NCBI GenBank assembly: GCA_964608615.1 | Contig: CAZSQG010000126.1 | Span: forward strand, 1-6,819 | Direction of reading: 5' to 3' | Length of the DNA stretch: 6,819 nucleotides | Origin: CALEUX01 sp964608615 | Lineage (GTDB): Bacteria; Bacteroidota; Bacteroidia; Bacteroidales; Marinilabiliaceae | In this document: positions 1 to 5,780 of the stretch, piece after piece | Position numbering within the stretch: position 1 is the stretch's first letter | Layout: each line of letters starts with the position of its first letter | Program-made: the position numbers and the translations under genes | Notes under the pieces: generated by a model | Told to the model about the DNA's origin: nothing | Database searches by the model: none | The model's input: only the letters and a program-made list of their open reading frames with translations

Positions 1-19
1 CCAATATTTTATATATGAT

Positions 20-137
20 GTTGGCACCAGTACTTATTCTATTTTCAATCTAATCATTTATTTCAATGCCAGTGACGATTAGAGCGCAACTGGCATTGAT
101 GTGATTTTCGAAGTACTTAACTCACCGAATTGTCAAC
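20..137. repeat. compound palindrome downstream of the YD-repeat gene
   Basis: Three nested inverted repeats share one centre. The outer arms are GTTGGCA (20-26) and TGTCAAC (131-137), seven pairs with one G-T wobble. The middle arms are AGTACTT (29-35) and AAGTACT (111-117). The inner arms are a perfect 11-bp stem, TCAATGCCAGT (63-73) with ACTGGCATTGA (89-99), around a 15-nt loop. The element starts 16 bp past the stop codon of the gene ending at 153. It has no T-run typical of an intrinsic terminator. A long multi-segment hairpin next to a GTTGGC word resembles recombination sites that fold as single strands, but the outer boxes have the opposite polarity to a canonical attC (GTT on the left, AAC on the right). 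Function unknown. Confidence 0.6.
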
Positions 138-152
138 GAAACTATCGGTATC

Positions 153-1571
153 TTATTTGTAATTTAAAGTCTTAACATCTTCATAATCACGCTTATTAGC
201 TGAGCCAGTAAAGTATTCCACTGTGTAGGTCCCTGCATTGTTAGCATTAGAGTCAAACTGATAAGATTTACGAATTAACTGCTTTATCCTATCACTTGGC
301 TCATTTCCAGAATATACAATCTCATTAGATTTCTTAAGTTTAAAGGATACATTAACCTTTGTGAACTTAATATCAATAGGCACTGAAGCTTTAATGTTTA
401 CTTTATAGTTCCTAATTTTTTGGCCTGGCAGAGTTAATGACAAAGTTGGAGTTACGACTGCATTTAAAACTGCACTATTAGTAGAAGTAAGTTTTGTTGT
501 ATTTACAGACACAACGTTAAGTGTGTCCGAAGTTAAAACTAAAACACCTCCAATACTTAATTCGTCAAAGGCCATGCTTTTAATTTTTTCACACAACAAA
601 ATATGACTATCGTTAGCTACATTAGAAAAATCAGTTGGTGATAGAACATTTAGGTCGTAGTATGTTTTTTTTCGTTGTTCCAAAAAAGATAGTAACTCAA
701 TCCTGTCCTTTCTTTCTTTCTCCCTTGCAATCGCCTCCTGCTCAAGTCTTAATCTTTCCTGTTCAATTACTTCATTTTTTCTTTGTTCCTCAATTCGTAA
801 TTTTTCTTTCTCTTCGGCAGACAATTCAAATTCAATCTTCCGTTCTACAATATTTTCAGCTTCAAGCTCATAATTAATTGAATTAAAAGATGAGGCCTTA
901 AAAATAGTTTTCGTAATAAAATTACCCGTTGAGTCATAAGTGTATTTAAACACTTGCTTTAATTTAACACGTGAGTCAATTATATTCTCAATAGGATTAC
1001 CCTTTGTGTCGTATTTTGAGGTAGCTGTGGCAAGTTTAGAGTCACCCAAATATAGTTCATATTGAATCATATTGCCCTTTAAGTCATACTTACAAGTTGA
1101 TTTTGAAACTGTACCAGAACTATTTGTTCGGGCCTCAATTTCTCTATTGTTTGCATCGTATTTGTAATACGTTTTGGATTTCAAACTTCCATCTAAATGA
1201 TACACTGCTGCCTCTATAGGGTTCCCATTTGAAGCACACTTGTAAATTGTTCTGTATTGACTATCATTGGCTTCTATTAAATGACCATTTTCATTATATT
1301 GATATGTTCGAATTTCCTTTCTAGAATTTTCATCTGTAAACCGCTCTTCGATTAATTTGCCATTTTCATTAAAAATATATGTGCTTTCTGACTTTAAATT
1401 ACCTTTAGTAACTTCTCCAAACTTCTCGTCAGCATAATATGTGTATTCATGGAGTAAGGCGACTTTCCCAACTAGATTGAACGCTTGTCGATTAAACTGA
1501 TTTTGACCGTAGGAAGTATTTAACGATGCCGAAATGAGAAGAAGAATCGATGTGATTTTAATTAAAGTCAT
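153..1571 (-). CDS. secreted YD-repeat protein with coiled-coil and C-terminal beta-rich region
   Basis: The 472-residue protein begins with a Sec signal peptide (about residues 1-22, hydrophobic core ILLLISA, likely cleavage after YG before QNQ), so export to periplasm or outer membrane is expected. Residues about 60-225 carry seven YD-like repeats of the form Y-x-Y/F-N/D-x-x-G-N/K-x-I-E, at roughly 65, 90, 110, 136, 160, 185 and 209. These resemble the RHS/YD and MORN_2-type repeats common in secreted Bacteroidota proteins. Residues about 247-300 are a highly charged E/K/R stretch (LRIEEQRKNEVIEQERLRLE) predicted as coiled coil. The remainder (about 303-472) is rich in alternating hydrophobic and polar residues and looks like beta strands; I do not recognise it. 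The length is far below that of RHS toxins and no toxin tip is apparent. The start is chosen because ATG directly precedes the signal peptide. The gene lies 277 bp downstream of the UDG-like gene on the same strand and may not share its transcript, because an inverted repeat lies between them. Exact role unknown. Confidence 0.75.
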   Translation of the reverse strand: MTLIKITSILLLISASLNTSYGQNQFNRQAFNLVGKVALLHEYTYYADEKFGEVTKGNLKSESTYIFNENGKLIEERFTDENSRKEIRTYQYNENGHLIEANDSQYRTIYKCASNGNPIEAAVYHLDGSLKSKTYYKYDANNREIEARTNSSGTVSKSTCKYDLKGNMIQYELYLGDSKLATATSKYDTKGNPIENIIDSRVKLKQVFKYTYDSTGNFITKTIFKASSFNSINYELEAENIVERKIEFELSAEEKEKLRIEEQRKNEVIEQERLRLEQEAIAREKERKDRIELLSFLEQRKKTYYDLNVLSPTDFSNVANDSHILLCEKIKSMAFDELSIGGVLVLTSDTLNVVSVNTTKLTSTNSAVLNAVVTPTLSLTLPGQKIRNYKVNIKASVPIDIKFTKVNVSFKLKKSNEIVYSGNEPSDRIKQLIRKSYQFDSNANNAGTYTVEYFTGSANKRDYEDVKTLNYK

Positions 1572-1610
1572 GATTTCAATTTTATATTATAGTTAATTAT
1601 TACTTTATAA

Positions 1611-1651
1611 CTGACTAATACCGCATAGCCTACGATGGAAATATTAGTCAG
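1611..1651. repeat. 10-bp inverted repeat between the UDG-like and YD-repeat genes
   Basis: CTGACTAATA (1611-1620) and TATTAGTCAG (1642-1651) are perfect complements around a 21-nt loop. The repeat lies about 40 bp upstream of the ATG at 1571 and about 200 bp downstream of the stop at 1849, both on the minus strand. There is no adjoining T-run on the minus strand, so an intrinsic terminator is not obvious. An operator-like or cruciform role is possible. The rest of 1572-1848 shows only short imperfect repeats, for example GGGTA/TACCC at 1690-1705. Confidence 0.5.
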
Positions 1652-1848
1652 CAGGTAGAAAAAGTTATATAAATAGCTAATTCTTTAAGGGGTACTGTTA
1701 TACCCATCTATGTTGAATTCCAAAAGGCTAGGACGATTTTCATTTATTAGAGGATTTTGGACTGAATGAATTGGCTTATTTGCTTGCTTTAGTGATCACA
1801 ATGAAAAGTGTGGTAATCAAATATTGTGCTTTCATAACTTTGTGAAAA

Positions 1849-2526
1849 TTACTTGCAGACATTATTTGATAGAACAATACTAAGTTCAGGTGAATCTTCG
1901 TTAATCAAATTAGCCCAATAATTAAAATTAAAACCTCGACTACCTGTTGGATGATTTATGAAAATCAACTTCAATTTATTTCCATTCTTTATTAGATTAA
2001 TAATTTTTTCTTTAGCATAAAATTCAGGAATATTACGTTCCCAACCTGTCTCAACATTATTCAAATAATAACCAAGTCGCCCACAGCTTGCCTTTCCTAA
2101 TACAATACAATATCTCGGTTTAATTATTTCAATTAATTTGAAAAAGGTATCCCACCCTTTATCAAAATCCTCAACACTAGGTCTTTCTTTAATAGAAGAC
2201 ATGAGTCGCTGAACTAAATTATAATATACTACTGATTTCCATAAATCATGGCCTTCCGCTTGTGTTGGTGATTCTGATGATAATAGAACTTTCTCTACAA
2301 TTGAGTAAAGCTTTCCTCTATGACCATTAAATCTAACACCAATCATAGTTCTTGTTGTATCGATATTATTCTCTTGCCAATTATCACCATCTTCATAATG
2401 ACTTTCTCCTAAAACCATGATTTTTGAGTTATGGTAATTTACGCCTATCCAAGGAAGCCATTTTAATCCTTCAATTTGAGAAATAATATCATCAGAGGAA
2501 GTCAACATATTTTCACTTAATTCCAT
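1849..2526 (-). CDS. uracil-DNA glycosylase superfamily-like protein
   Basis: The 225-residue protein has no signal peptide or membrane segment and should be cytoplasmic. The motif order matches a group of UDG-fold proteins usually annotated as hypothetical. PWIGVNY (25-31) is followed by a beta strand ending in VLGESHY (38-44, equivalent to UDG motif I). Then come W96-K-S-V-V-Y-Y-N-L-V-Q106, a proline-containing segment, KPRYCIVLGK (136-145, a core strand) and a late INHPTGS (190-196, in the position of the UDG HP-S motif), then FNYW (201-204). GESHY differs from the classical motif I of uracil glycosylases, and the catalytic Asp/Asn expected there is not evident. Base-excision activity is therefore not established; a DNA- or nucleotide-recognising role is inferred from the fold only. 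The ATG at 2526 is preceded by an A-rich leader. Its upstream GTTGGC leader matches that of the neighbouring small gene. Confidence 0.6.
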   Translation of the reverse strand: MELSENMLTSSDDIISQIEGLKWLPWIGVNYHNSKIMVLGESHYEDGDNWQENNIDTTRTMIGVRFNGHRGKLYSIVEKVLLSSESPTQAEGHDLWKSVVYYNLVQRLMSSIKERPSVEDFDKGWDTFFKLIEIIKPRYCIVLGKASCGRLGYYLNNVETGWERNIPEFYAKEKIINLIKNGNKLKLIFINHPTGSRGFNFNYWANLINEDSPELSIVLSNNVCK

Positions 2527-2565
2527 AATCTATTTGTGTTTTATTTTTTTAGTATTGGTGCCAAC
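2524..2565 (-). other. GTTGGC leader of the UDG-like gene
   Basis: Read on the minus strand, this 42-nt stretch starts with GTTGGCACCA, continues ATACTAAAAAAATAAAAC, and ends at the ATG of the UDG-like gene. It aligns with the leader of the 66-residue gene (2971-3010): GTTGGC, four differing bases, ATACTA, an A-run and an AAATA-containing stretch before ATG. GTT as the opening of a short pre-ATG leader is what the first bases of an integron gene cassette look like. The strict GTTRRRY box is not met, since the word is GTTGGCA. Confidence 0.5.
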
Positions 2566-2570
2566 GTACT

Positions 2571-2620
2571 TATAACGCTATTGACGTTATGGAAATATAA
2601 CGCTATTGACGTTATGGATA
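2571..2620. repeat. two tandem 25-bp repeats, each containing a palindrome
   Basis: The units at 2571-2595 and 2596-2620 are identical at 24 of 25 positions (A2594 versus T2619). Each contains ATAACG and CGTTAT around a 7-nt spacer (CTATTGA), so each is a dyad. The array lies 45 bp upstream of the ATG at 2526 and adjoins the GTTGGCACCA word. It could be a tandem operator for a dimeric regulator of the UDG-like gene, or duplicated stem segments of a recombination site. No clear Bacteroidota -33/-7 promoter was seen nearby. Confidence 0.8.
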
Positions 2621-2772
2621 TTATATGACAATAAAATCACCTCCGTAACTCCCTGATATAACGAAGATATATCCTTTTTTGCTATATTTTATTATTCCTC
2701 TTTTAACAAAAAAAAACTTTAATATCTTTTAAGCTATTTGCTATATCTATTCGTTCTTGATAAGTTGATAAT

Positions 2773-2973
2773 TTAACAAACTGACTGGGTGCTTTTTGTC
2801 AGAGTTGTGATGTCAGTTAATAAACAATCTAGTCCTCTTAAAAAGCCTCTGTATGTGTATTCTGATTCATTTTCAAAGGATGAATATTTGTAAGTGAATT
2901 TATCTGTCGATGCAATTTTTTCTTTTATAGAGTTTTTTAATTCCATAATTTCAGTAATACTTGATACTTCCAT
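2773..2973 (-). CDS. small hypothetical protein, 66 residues
   Basis: I do not recognise a family. The product is acidic to neutral, lacks a signal peptide or membrane helix, and probably forms two helices (about residues 5-22, and 42-60 within RGFLRGLDCLLTDITTL), separated by an aromatic stretch (FTYKYSSFENESEYTYRGF). Cysteines are at 50 and 66, the last being the final residue. It is accepted as a gene because it lies on the same strand as its two downstream neighbours and because its pre-ATG leader (GTTGGCGGGTATACTA then A-rich) matches that of the UDG-like gene in sequence and spacing. It is followed by about 245 bp without a gene, which holds the tandem repeats. It could be a small regulator, an antitoxin-like partner or a cassette-borne orphan; none of these is demonstrated. 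Confidence 0.55.
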   Translation of the reverse strand: MEVSSITEIMELKNSIKEKIASTDKFTYKYSSFENESEYTYRGFLRGLDCLLTDITTLTKSTQSVC

Positions 2974-3010
2974 ATTTCTGATTTATAGTTTTTGTAGTAT
3001 ACCCGCCAAC
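2971..3010 (-). other. GTTGGC leader of the 66-residue gene
   Basis: On the minus strand the leader begins GTTGGCGGGTATACTA, runs through an A-rich stretch and ends with the ATG at 2973. It mirrors the leader of the UDG-like gene in both the GTTGGC and ATACTA words and in length (40 versus 42 nt including ATG). The shared design in two unrelated genes points to a common mobilisation or expression unit. Confidence 0.5.
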
Positions 3011-3117
3011 ACCTCCATATCCACATTCCGTTTAGGATTTATATCCAGTCCACATATTTATCTCCACTAAAATTAACATTTATAACCAAATATATGGATT
3101 ATTTATGTTTGTTTGGT
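3004..3117 (-). other. possible second attC-like site, weak
   Basis: Behind the GTTGGCG word at 3010 (minus strand), TCCATAT (plus strand 3014-3020) is inverted as ATATGGA (3092-3098), and a distal GTTTGGT (plus strand 3111-3117) partly complements GCCAAC (3005-3010). The order outer box, spacer, seven-base inner arm and loop follows attC. However, the outer pairing has mismatches and one spacer is about 12 nt. It is listed because it sits exactly where an attC would be expected if the leader at 2971-3010 is a cassette start. Confidence 0.25.
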
Positions 3118-3270
3118 GAGTTTGAACAAAATGATCCAGAATTCCGATTGTAAATAACAGGAGAGTTGTCTATTTGGGCAGAAGAATTGAAGAAACAATA
3201 AAGAAGAAGGGAACGCCCAAAAAAGGGACGGACTGCCAGCATTCTGACAGCCCTCGGCTGTTAAAAGTGT
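3118..3270. other. intergenic stretch without a convincing gene
   Basis: No frame here opens with a good start. One plus-strand frame stays open from about 3132 to a TAG near 3312 (containing VVYLGRRIEETIKKKG) but has no ATG and no recognisable homology. A short hairpin, ACAGCC/GGCTGT (3247-3252 with 3256-3261), and a second one, AAAAGT/ACTTTT (3263-3268 with 3273-3278), mark the boundary with the cysteine-rich remnant. Confidence 0.5.
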
Positions 3271-3396
3271 TTACTTTTCATGCAAGCGCTTACGAGCATT
3301 TTGACAAGTAGCAGAAGAACAATACTTTTGATTCTTATTTCGTGGATTTCTTTGGCACTTACATTGGCAATGCCGACAATGGAAGGTTGGACTCAT
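3271..3396 (-). pseudogene. truncated small zinc-binding (C-x2-C / C-x4-C) protein
   Basis: A 41-residue minus-strand reading frame begins with an ATG at 3396 and stops with TAA at 3271. It contains CRHC (7-10), NPRNKNQKYC (17-26) and C31QNARKR. The pattern C-x2-C, NPR, QKYCS, CQ-ARKR is familiar from the N-terminal part of a widespread bacterial family of small putative zinc-binding proteins, often near transposases, whose full members continue past the ARK motif with W- and DP-rich sequence. Here the frame stops after LHEK and the continuation is not recognisable, so I call it a remnant. The upstream frame is also open from about 3455 (containing SPEKAVIFPVLKVTT) but lacks an ATG. Plus-strand frames over the same bases are taken as shadows. 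Function of the family is not known to me; binding of nucleic acid is plausible from the cysteines and basic residues. Confidence 0.45.
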
Positions 3397-3557
3397 CGTG
3401 GTAACTTTCAAAACAGGAAAGATTACCGCTTTTTCAGGAGAATGGAAATAGGGTGGTACCGTTTTTCATCGGTCAGTGGTAGCGTTTTAGATACTTGTTA
3501 AAAAGTACTGAAAACCATTCAATCCCCATAGGGCAGCAGCACAACCAATCCGGTTAC

Positions 3558-3648
3558 GTTCAACACCAAATATAATTAATCACGCCATCAGTTCTGAAAC
3601 ATTGAATCAGTCTGCACGTGGTGATCAATTATATTCTAAATGTTGGGC
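3558..3648 (+). other. integron attC-like recombination site
   Basis: A 91-bp imperfect palindrome has the complete attC layout in canonical polarity. An RYYYAAC box, GTTCAAC (3558-3564), is followed by a 4-nt spacer and a 15-nt arm, AATATAATTAATCAC (3569-3583). After a 37-nt central segment comes the opposite arm, GTGATCAATTATATT (3621-3635), complementary at 14 of 15 positions, then a 6-nt spacer and a GTTRRRY box, GTTGGGC (3642-3648). The two outer boxes can pair with two T-G wobbles. Unequal spacers and an unpaired base in the arm are typical asymmetries of attC. Arms of 15 bp are longer than most attC L boxes. No integrase or attI is present in the window. The alternative is a fortuitous hairpin at the edge of the IS. 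Confidence 0.5.
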
Positions 3649-3664
3649 ACAGGTTATATATTAT

Positions 3665-5037
3665 CAATATAGTAACAATAGTTCGTTAAACAATGACATA
3701 AAACATTGATTTTTAGCAAAATAAACATCGACAATATTTGTTTATGTCCCTGACAATCAGTAACTTAATAGATTCTCCAATCTATGAAAAAGTTATGACT
3801 ATCAGGGATCAAAAACCTTACAAAGAACTAATTAACAGCATGTTAGACAAGCTGCCAAATATCAATCAATGGAGGAAAGTGTTTGTTATTGAAACACTTA
3901 TCCTATTTATGTCTATCCGGGGAAGGATTAACTTTCTTCAGCTTGCAAGATATGGAAAATACAAAGAACAAAGATACCGACAACAGTTTGAAAAGGGTTT
4001 TGATTTTCTGGAATTCAATAAAGAGTTTACCCTTTCACAGGGAAGTGGCCGGTACGCCATTGCTTTTGATCCAAGCTATGTGAGTAAATCTGGCAAAAAA
4101 ACACCCGGTGTTGGTTGGTTTTGGTCTGGATGCGCCAACAGTGCTAAATGGGGTCTTGAAATTGGCGGGTTGGCCGCTATTGATATCGATAACCACACGG
4201 CGTTTCACCTTGAAGCAATACAAACTCTTAATTCTGATGAACAATCCTTGTCAGATTGGTATGGCAACATCATTGCCGATAGAAAAGAAACCTTAACATC
4301 ACTTTCTAAATACTTGGTTGCAGATGCCTGGTTTTCTAAGAGGTCATTTGCTGATAAGGTTATCTCAGCAGGCCTGCATCTGGTCAGCAGGCTAAGAGAT
4401 GATGCGGATCTAATGTACATTAGTACTCAAAAGCCTAACGGAAAAAAAGGAAGACCTCGAAAACATGAAGGGAAAGTCATTGTTAAGGACATCAACAAAG
4501 AGTACTTTAATCTGTTATCAAGCAACGAGGAGGAAACAGTGTATGCTGCCACCGTTTATTCAAAAAGCCTAAAACGTAATGTGATATTGGTACATGTAAC
4601 ATACCTTAAAGACAGAGGCAAGGGCGCCACTAAACTCTACTTCAGTACTGATGTTTCGATGAAGGCCTCAGAAATCCTTCTCTATTACAGAAGTCGGTTT
4701 CAAATTGAGTTCCTTTACCGTGATGGCAAACAACATACCGGGTTAAATGATTCTCAGGCCAGAAGTGAAAACAAACTGCATTTCCAGTTCAATGCATCAC
4801 TTACCTCCATTAACATTGCCAAATCGATTCATTGGTTAAGCATCCCAAAGGAGGAAAGAGGAGCATTCTCTATGTCCGACATTAAAACAATGAATCACAA
4901 CATATTAATGCTTAATCGATTTTTTGACGTGTTAGGTATTTATCCACACTCTGCTATAATTCAGAAATATGTCAAAGAGCTTATATTATACGGTACTTTG
5001 GCCGCTTAAACTATAACGAACTATTTAAATTATAATG
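3665..5037 (+). mobile_element. IS4-family insertion sequence, apparently complete
   Basis: The element is defined by the transposase and by imperfect terminal inverted repeats. Positions 3665-3688 and the reverse complement of 5014-5037 match at 19 of 24 bases, including a perfect inner 12-mer, AATAGTTCGTTA (3677-3688; complement at 5014-5025). The right repeat begins 4 bp after the transposase stop codon. The total of about 1.37 kb fits one-gene IS4 elements. I could not find a convincing 9-13 bp target duplication at these borders, so the exact ends may be off by several bases or the duplication has decayed. The left end lies 17 bp past the GTTGGGC box of the attC-like site. Confidence 0.65.
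3744..5009 (+). CDS. IS4-family DDE transposase
   Basis: This transposase catalyses cut-and-paste movement of the surrounding IS. Counting from the ATG at 3744 the protein has 421 residues. The catalytic triad of the DDE_Tnp_1 (RNase H-like) domain is visible: D109 in AFDPSYVSKSG, D194 in VADAWFS, and E322 within YRSRFQIEFLYRDGK, a perfect Y-(2)-R-(3)-E-(6)-K signature of the IS4 family (Y315, R318, E322, K329). Residues about 40-95 form an N-terminal helical DNA-binding region. Between the second D and the E is the usual beta-strand-rich insertion, here including a basic KKGRPRK segment (234-240) that resembles an AT hook. A TTG at 3738 would add two residues, but the ATG is preferred. The frame is uninterrupted and all key residues are present, so the enzyme may be active. 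Confidence 0.9.
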   Translation: MSLTISNLIDSPIYEKVMTIRDQKPYKELINSMLDKLPNINQWRKVFVIETLILFMSIRGRINFLQLARYGKYKEQRYRQQFEKGFDFLEFNKEFTLSQGSGRYAIAFDPSYVSKSGKKTPGVGWFWSGCANSAKWGLEIGGLAAIDIDNHTAFHLEAIQTLNSDEQSLSDWYGNIIADRKETLTSLSKYLVADAWFSKRSFADKVISAGLHLVSRLRDDADLMYISTQKPNGKKGRPRKHEGKVIVKDINKEYFNLLSSNEEETVYAATVYSKSLKRNVILVHVTYLKDRGKGATKLYFSTDVSMKASEILLYYRSRFQIEFLYRDGKQHTGLNDSQARSENKLHFQFNASLTSINIAKSIHWLSIPKEERGAFSMSDIKTMNHNILMLNRFFDVLGIYPHSAIIQKYVKELILYGTLAA

Positions 5038-5398
5038 GTTCATTAATTTTCTTTAAGCGATTACAAATCGCTACAACCAATTTAGGCTATAGTCATTTAT
5101 ATTTCCAGGTTTTGGATTTATCAAGACAGGATAATCACAAAAATAAAATTTAAACAAATTCTTTTATTGTTTTGACATCACACATACTAATGAGTTCGTG
5201 ATAAATAATTAAATCAATTTAAAACAGAATTTTACTCATATCTTGAGTTATCACAACTAATAATCAATTGAGATTTTGCATCATCACAATTATTTAACAC
5301 AATTATAATTCCTCTTTAATATTCTGGTAACATTGACGACGTATTTTTGTTTCGTAATAAAGGCATATCTTACTTAAATAAAATAAATACGACTAATT
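5038..5398. other. intergenic region right of the IS
   Basis: This stretch holds no credible gene. It contains the short perfect hairpin at 5056-5072 and is otherwise very AT-rich. Just upstream of the next gene, a TTTG at 5346-5349 and TATCTTAC at 5366-5373 faintly resemble the Bacteroidota -33 (TTTG) and -7 (TAnnTTTG) promoter elements, but the 16-bp spacing is shorter than usual. Confidence 0.5.
5056..5072. repeat. short REP-like hairpin
   Basis: AGCGATT and AATCGCT form a perfect 7-bp stem around ACA. The hairpin stands 19 bp outside the IS right end. Its compact stem with a three-base loop resembles small dispersed palindromes (REP-type) that I associate with Bacteroidota intergenic regions. 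A single copy in the window cannot prove that it is dispersed. There is no T-run, so it is not a typical terminator. Confidence 0.45.
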
Positions 5399-5758
5399 AT
5401 GAAACCAATTGTATTATTTACAGCAATAGCCCTTTTTATGGGATTCAGCAGCTTTAAAGGTGAAAAAAAATCTACCCCAACCCCACTCGTTAATGCAATT
5501 AACAACAGTATTACAGGTGTTGTTCTTGACGGTTCAACAGGAGAATCTCTTACAGGCGTTGAAGTTCTTGTAGAGGGAACCGAAATGAAAACATATACCG
5601 ATTTTGATGGAAAATTTGTATTTGAAGGAGTTAAACCCGGAAACTATAAAATAAGTACCAATTATATTTCGTATAAATGTTCTGAGACTCAAGATCTTTC
5701 AGTAAAAAACAATCAACTGCACGCATTAAACATTGAGTTAGTACCAGTTACAAAATAA
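5399..5758 (+). CDS. small exported protein with CarboxypepD_reg-like domain
   Basis: The 119-residue protein has an N-terminal signal peptide (residues about 1-19, MKPIVLFTAIALFMGFSSF) and, after a short polar linker, one CarboxypepD_reg-like beta-sandwich (about 37-115). Its hallmarks are ITGVVLDGSTGESLTGVEVLVEGT, given here in part as VVLDGSTGESL (41-51), then the turn TDFDGKFVFEGVKPG (67-81) and YKISTNYISY. In Bacteroidota this domain usually forms the N-terminus of SusC/TonB-dependent receptors or surface enzymes; here it stands alone, as in many small paralogues of unknown role. Export to periplasm or outer membrane is expected. The ATG at 5399 directly starts the signal peptide and lies downstream of an A/T-rich leader without an obvious Shine-Dalgarno, normal for this phylum. 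It is monocistronic: a terminator follows within 25 bp of the stop codon. Confidence 0.85.
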   Translation: MKPIVLFTAIALFMGFSSFKGEKKSTPTPLVNAINNSITGVVLDGSTGESLTGVEVLVEGTEMKTYTDFDGKFVFEGVKPGNYKISTNYISYKCSETQDLSVKNNQLHALNIELVPVTK

Positions 5759-5780
5759 ATCAAAAGGGTATTGTAATCAT

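Noticed and set aside
635..877. Plus-strand 80-codon frame opposite the YD-repeat gene
   Set aside because: It is the antisense of the charged coiled-coil segment. The F/Q/S-rich translation is an artefact of E/K-rich codons.
1776..1835. Minus-strand 19-codon frame MKAQYLITTLFIVITKASK resembling a signal peptide
   Set aside because: Too short, nothing recognisable follows it, and AT-rich sequence readily produces such hydrophobic starts. At most a remnant.
3280..3501. Plus-strand 73-codon reading frame
   Set aside because: Its composition is odd, no domain is recognisable, and it overlaps the minus-strand frame with a clear cysteine motif. Taken as a shadow.
3738..3743. TTG at 3738 as the transposase start
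   Set aside because: The ATG two codons later is the better start and nothing is lost from the domain.
4035..4420. Several short frames on both strands inside the transposase
   Set aside because: All lie within the continuous transposase frame, which carries every catalytic motif.
3541..5081. ACAACCAAT at 3541-3549 and 5073-5081 as a 9-bp target duplication of the IS
   Set aside because: The ends it would imply have no inverted repeats, whereas 3665 and 5037 do. Probably chance.
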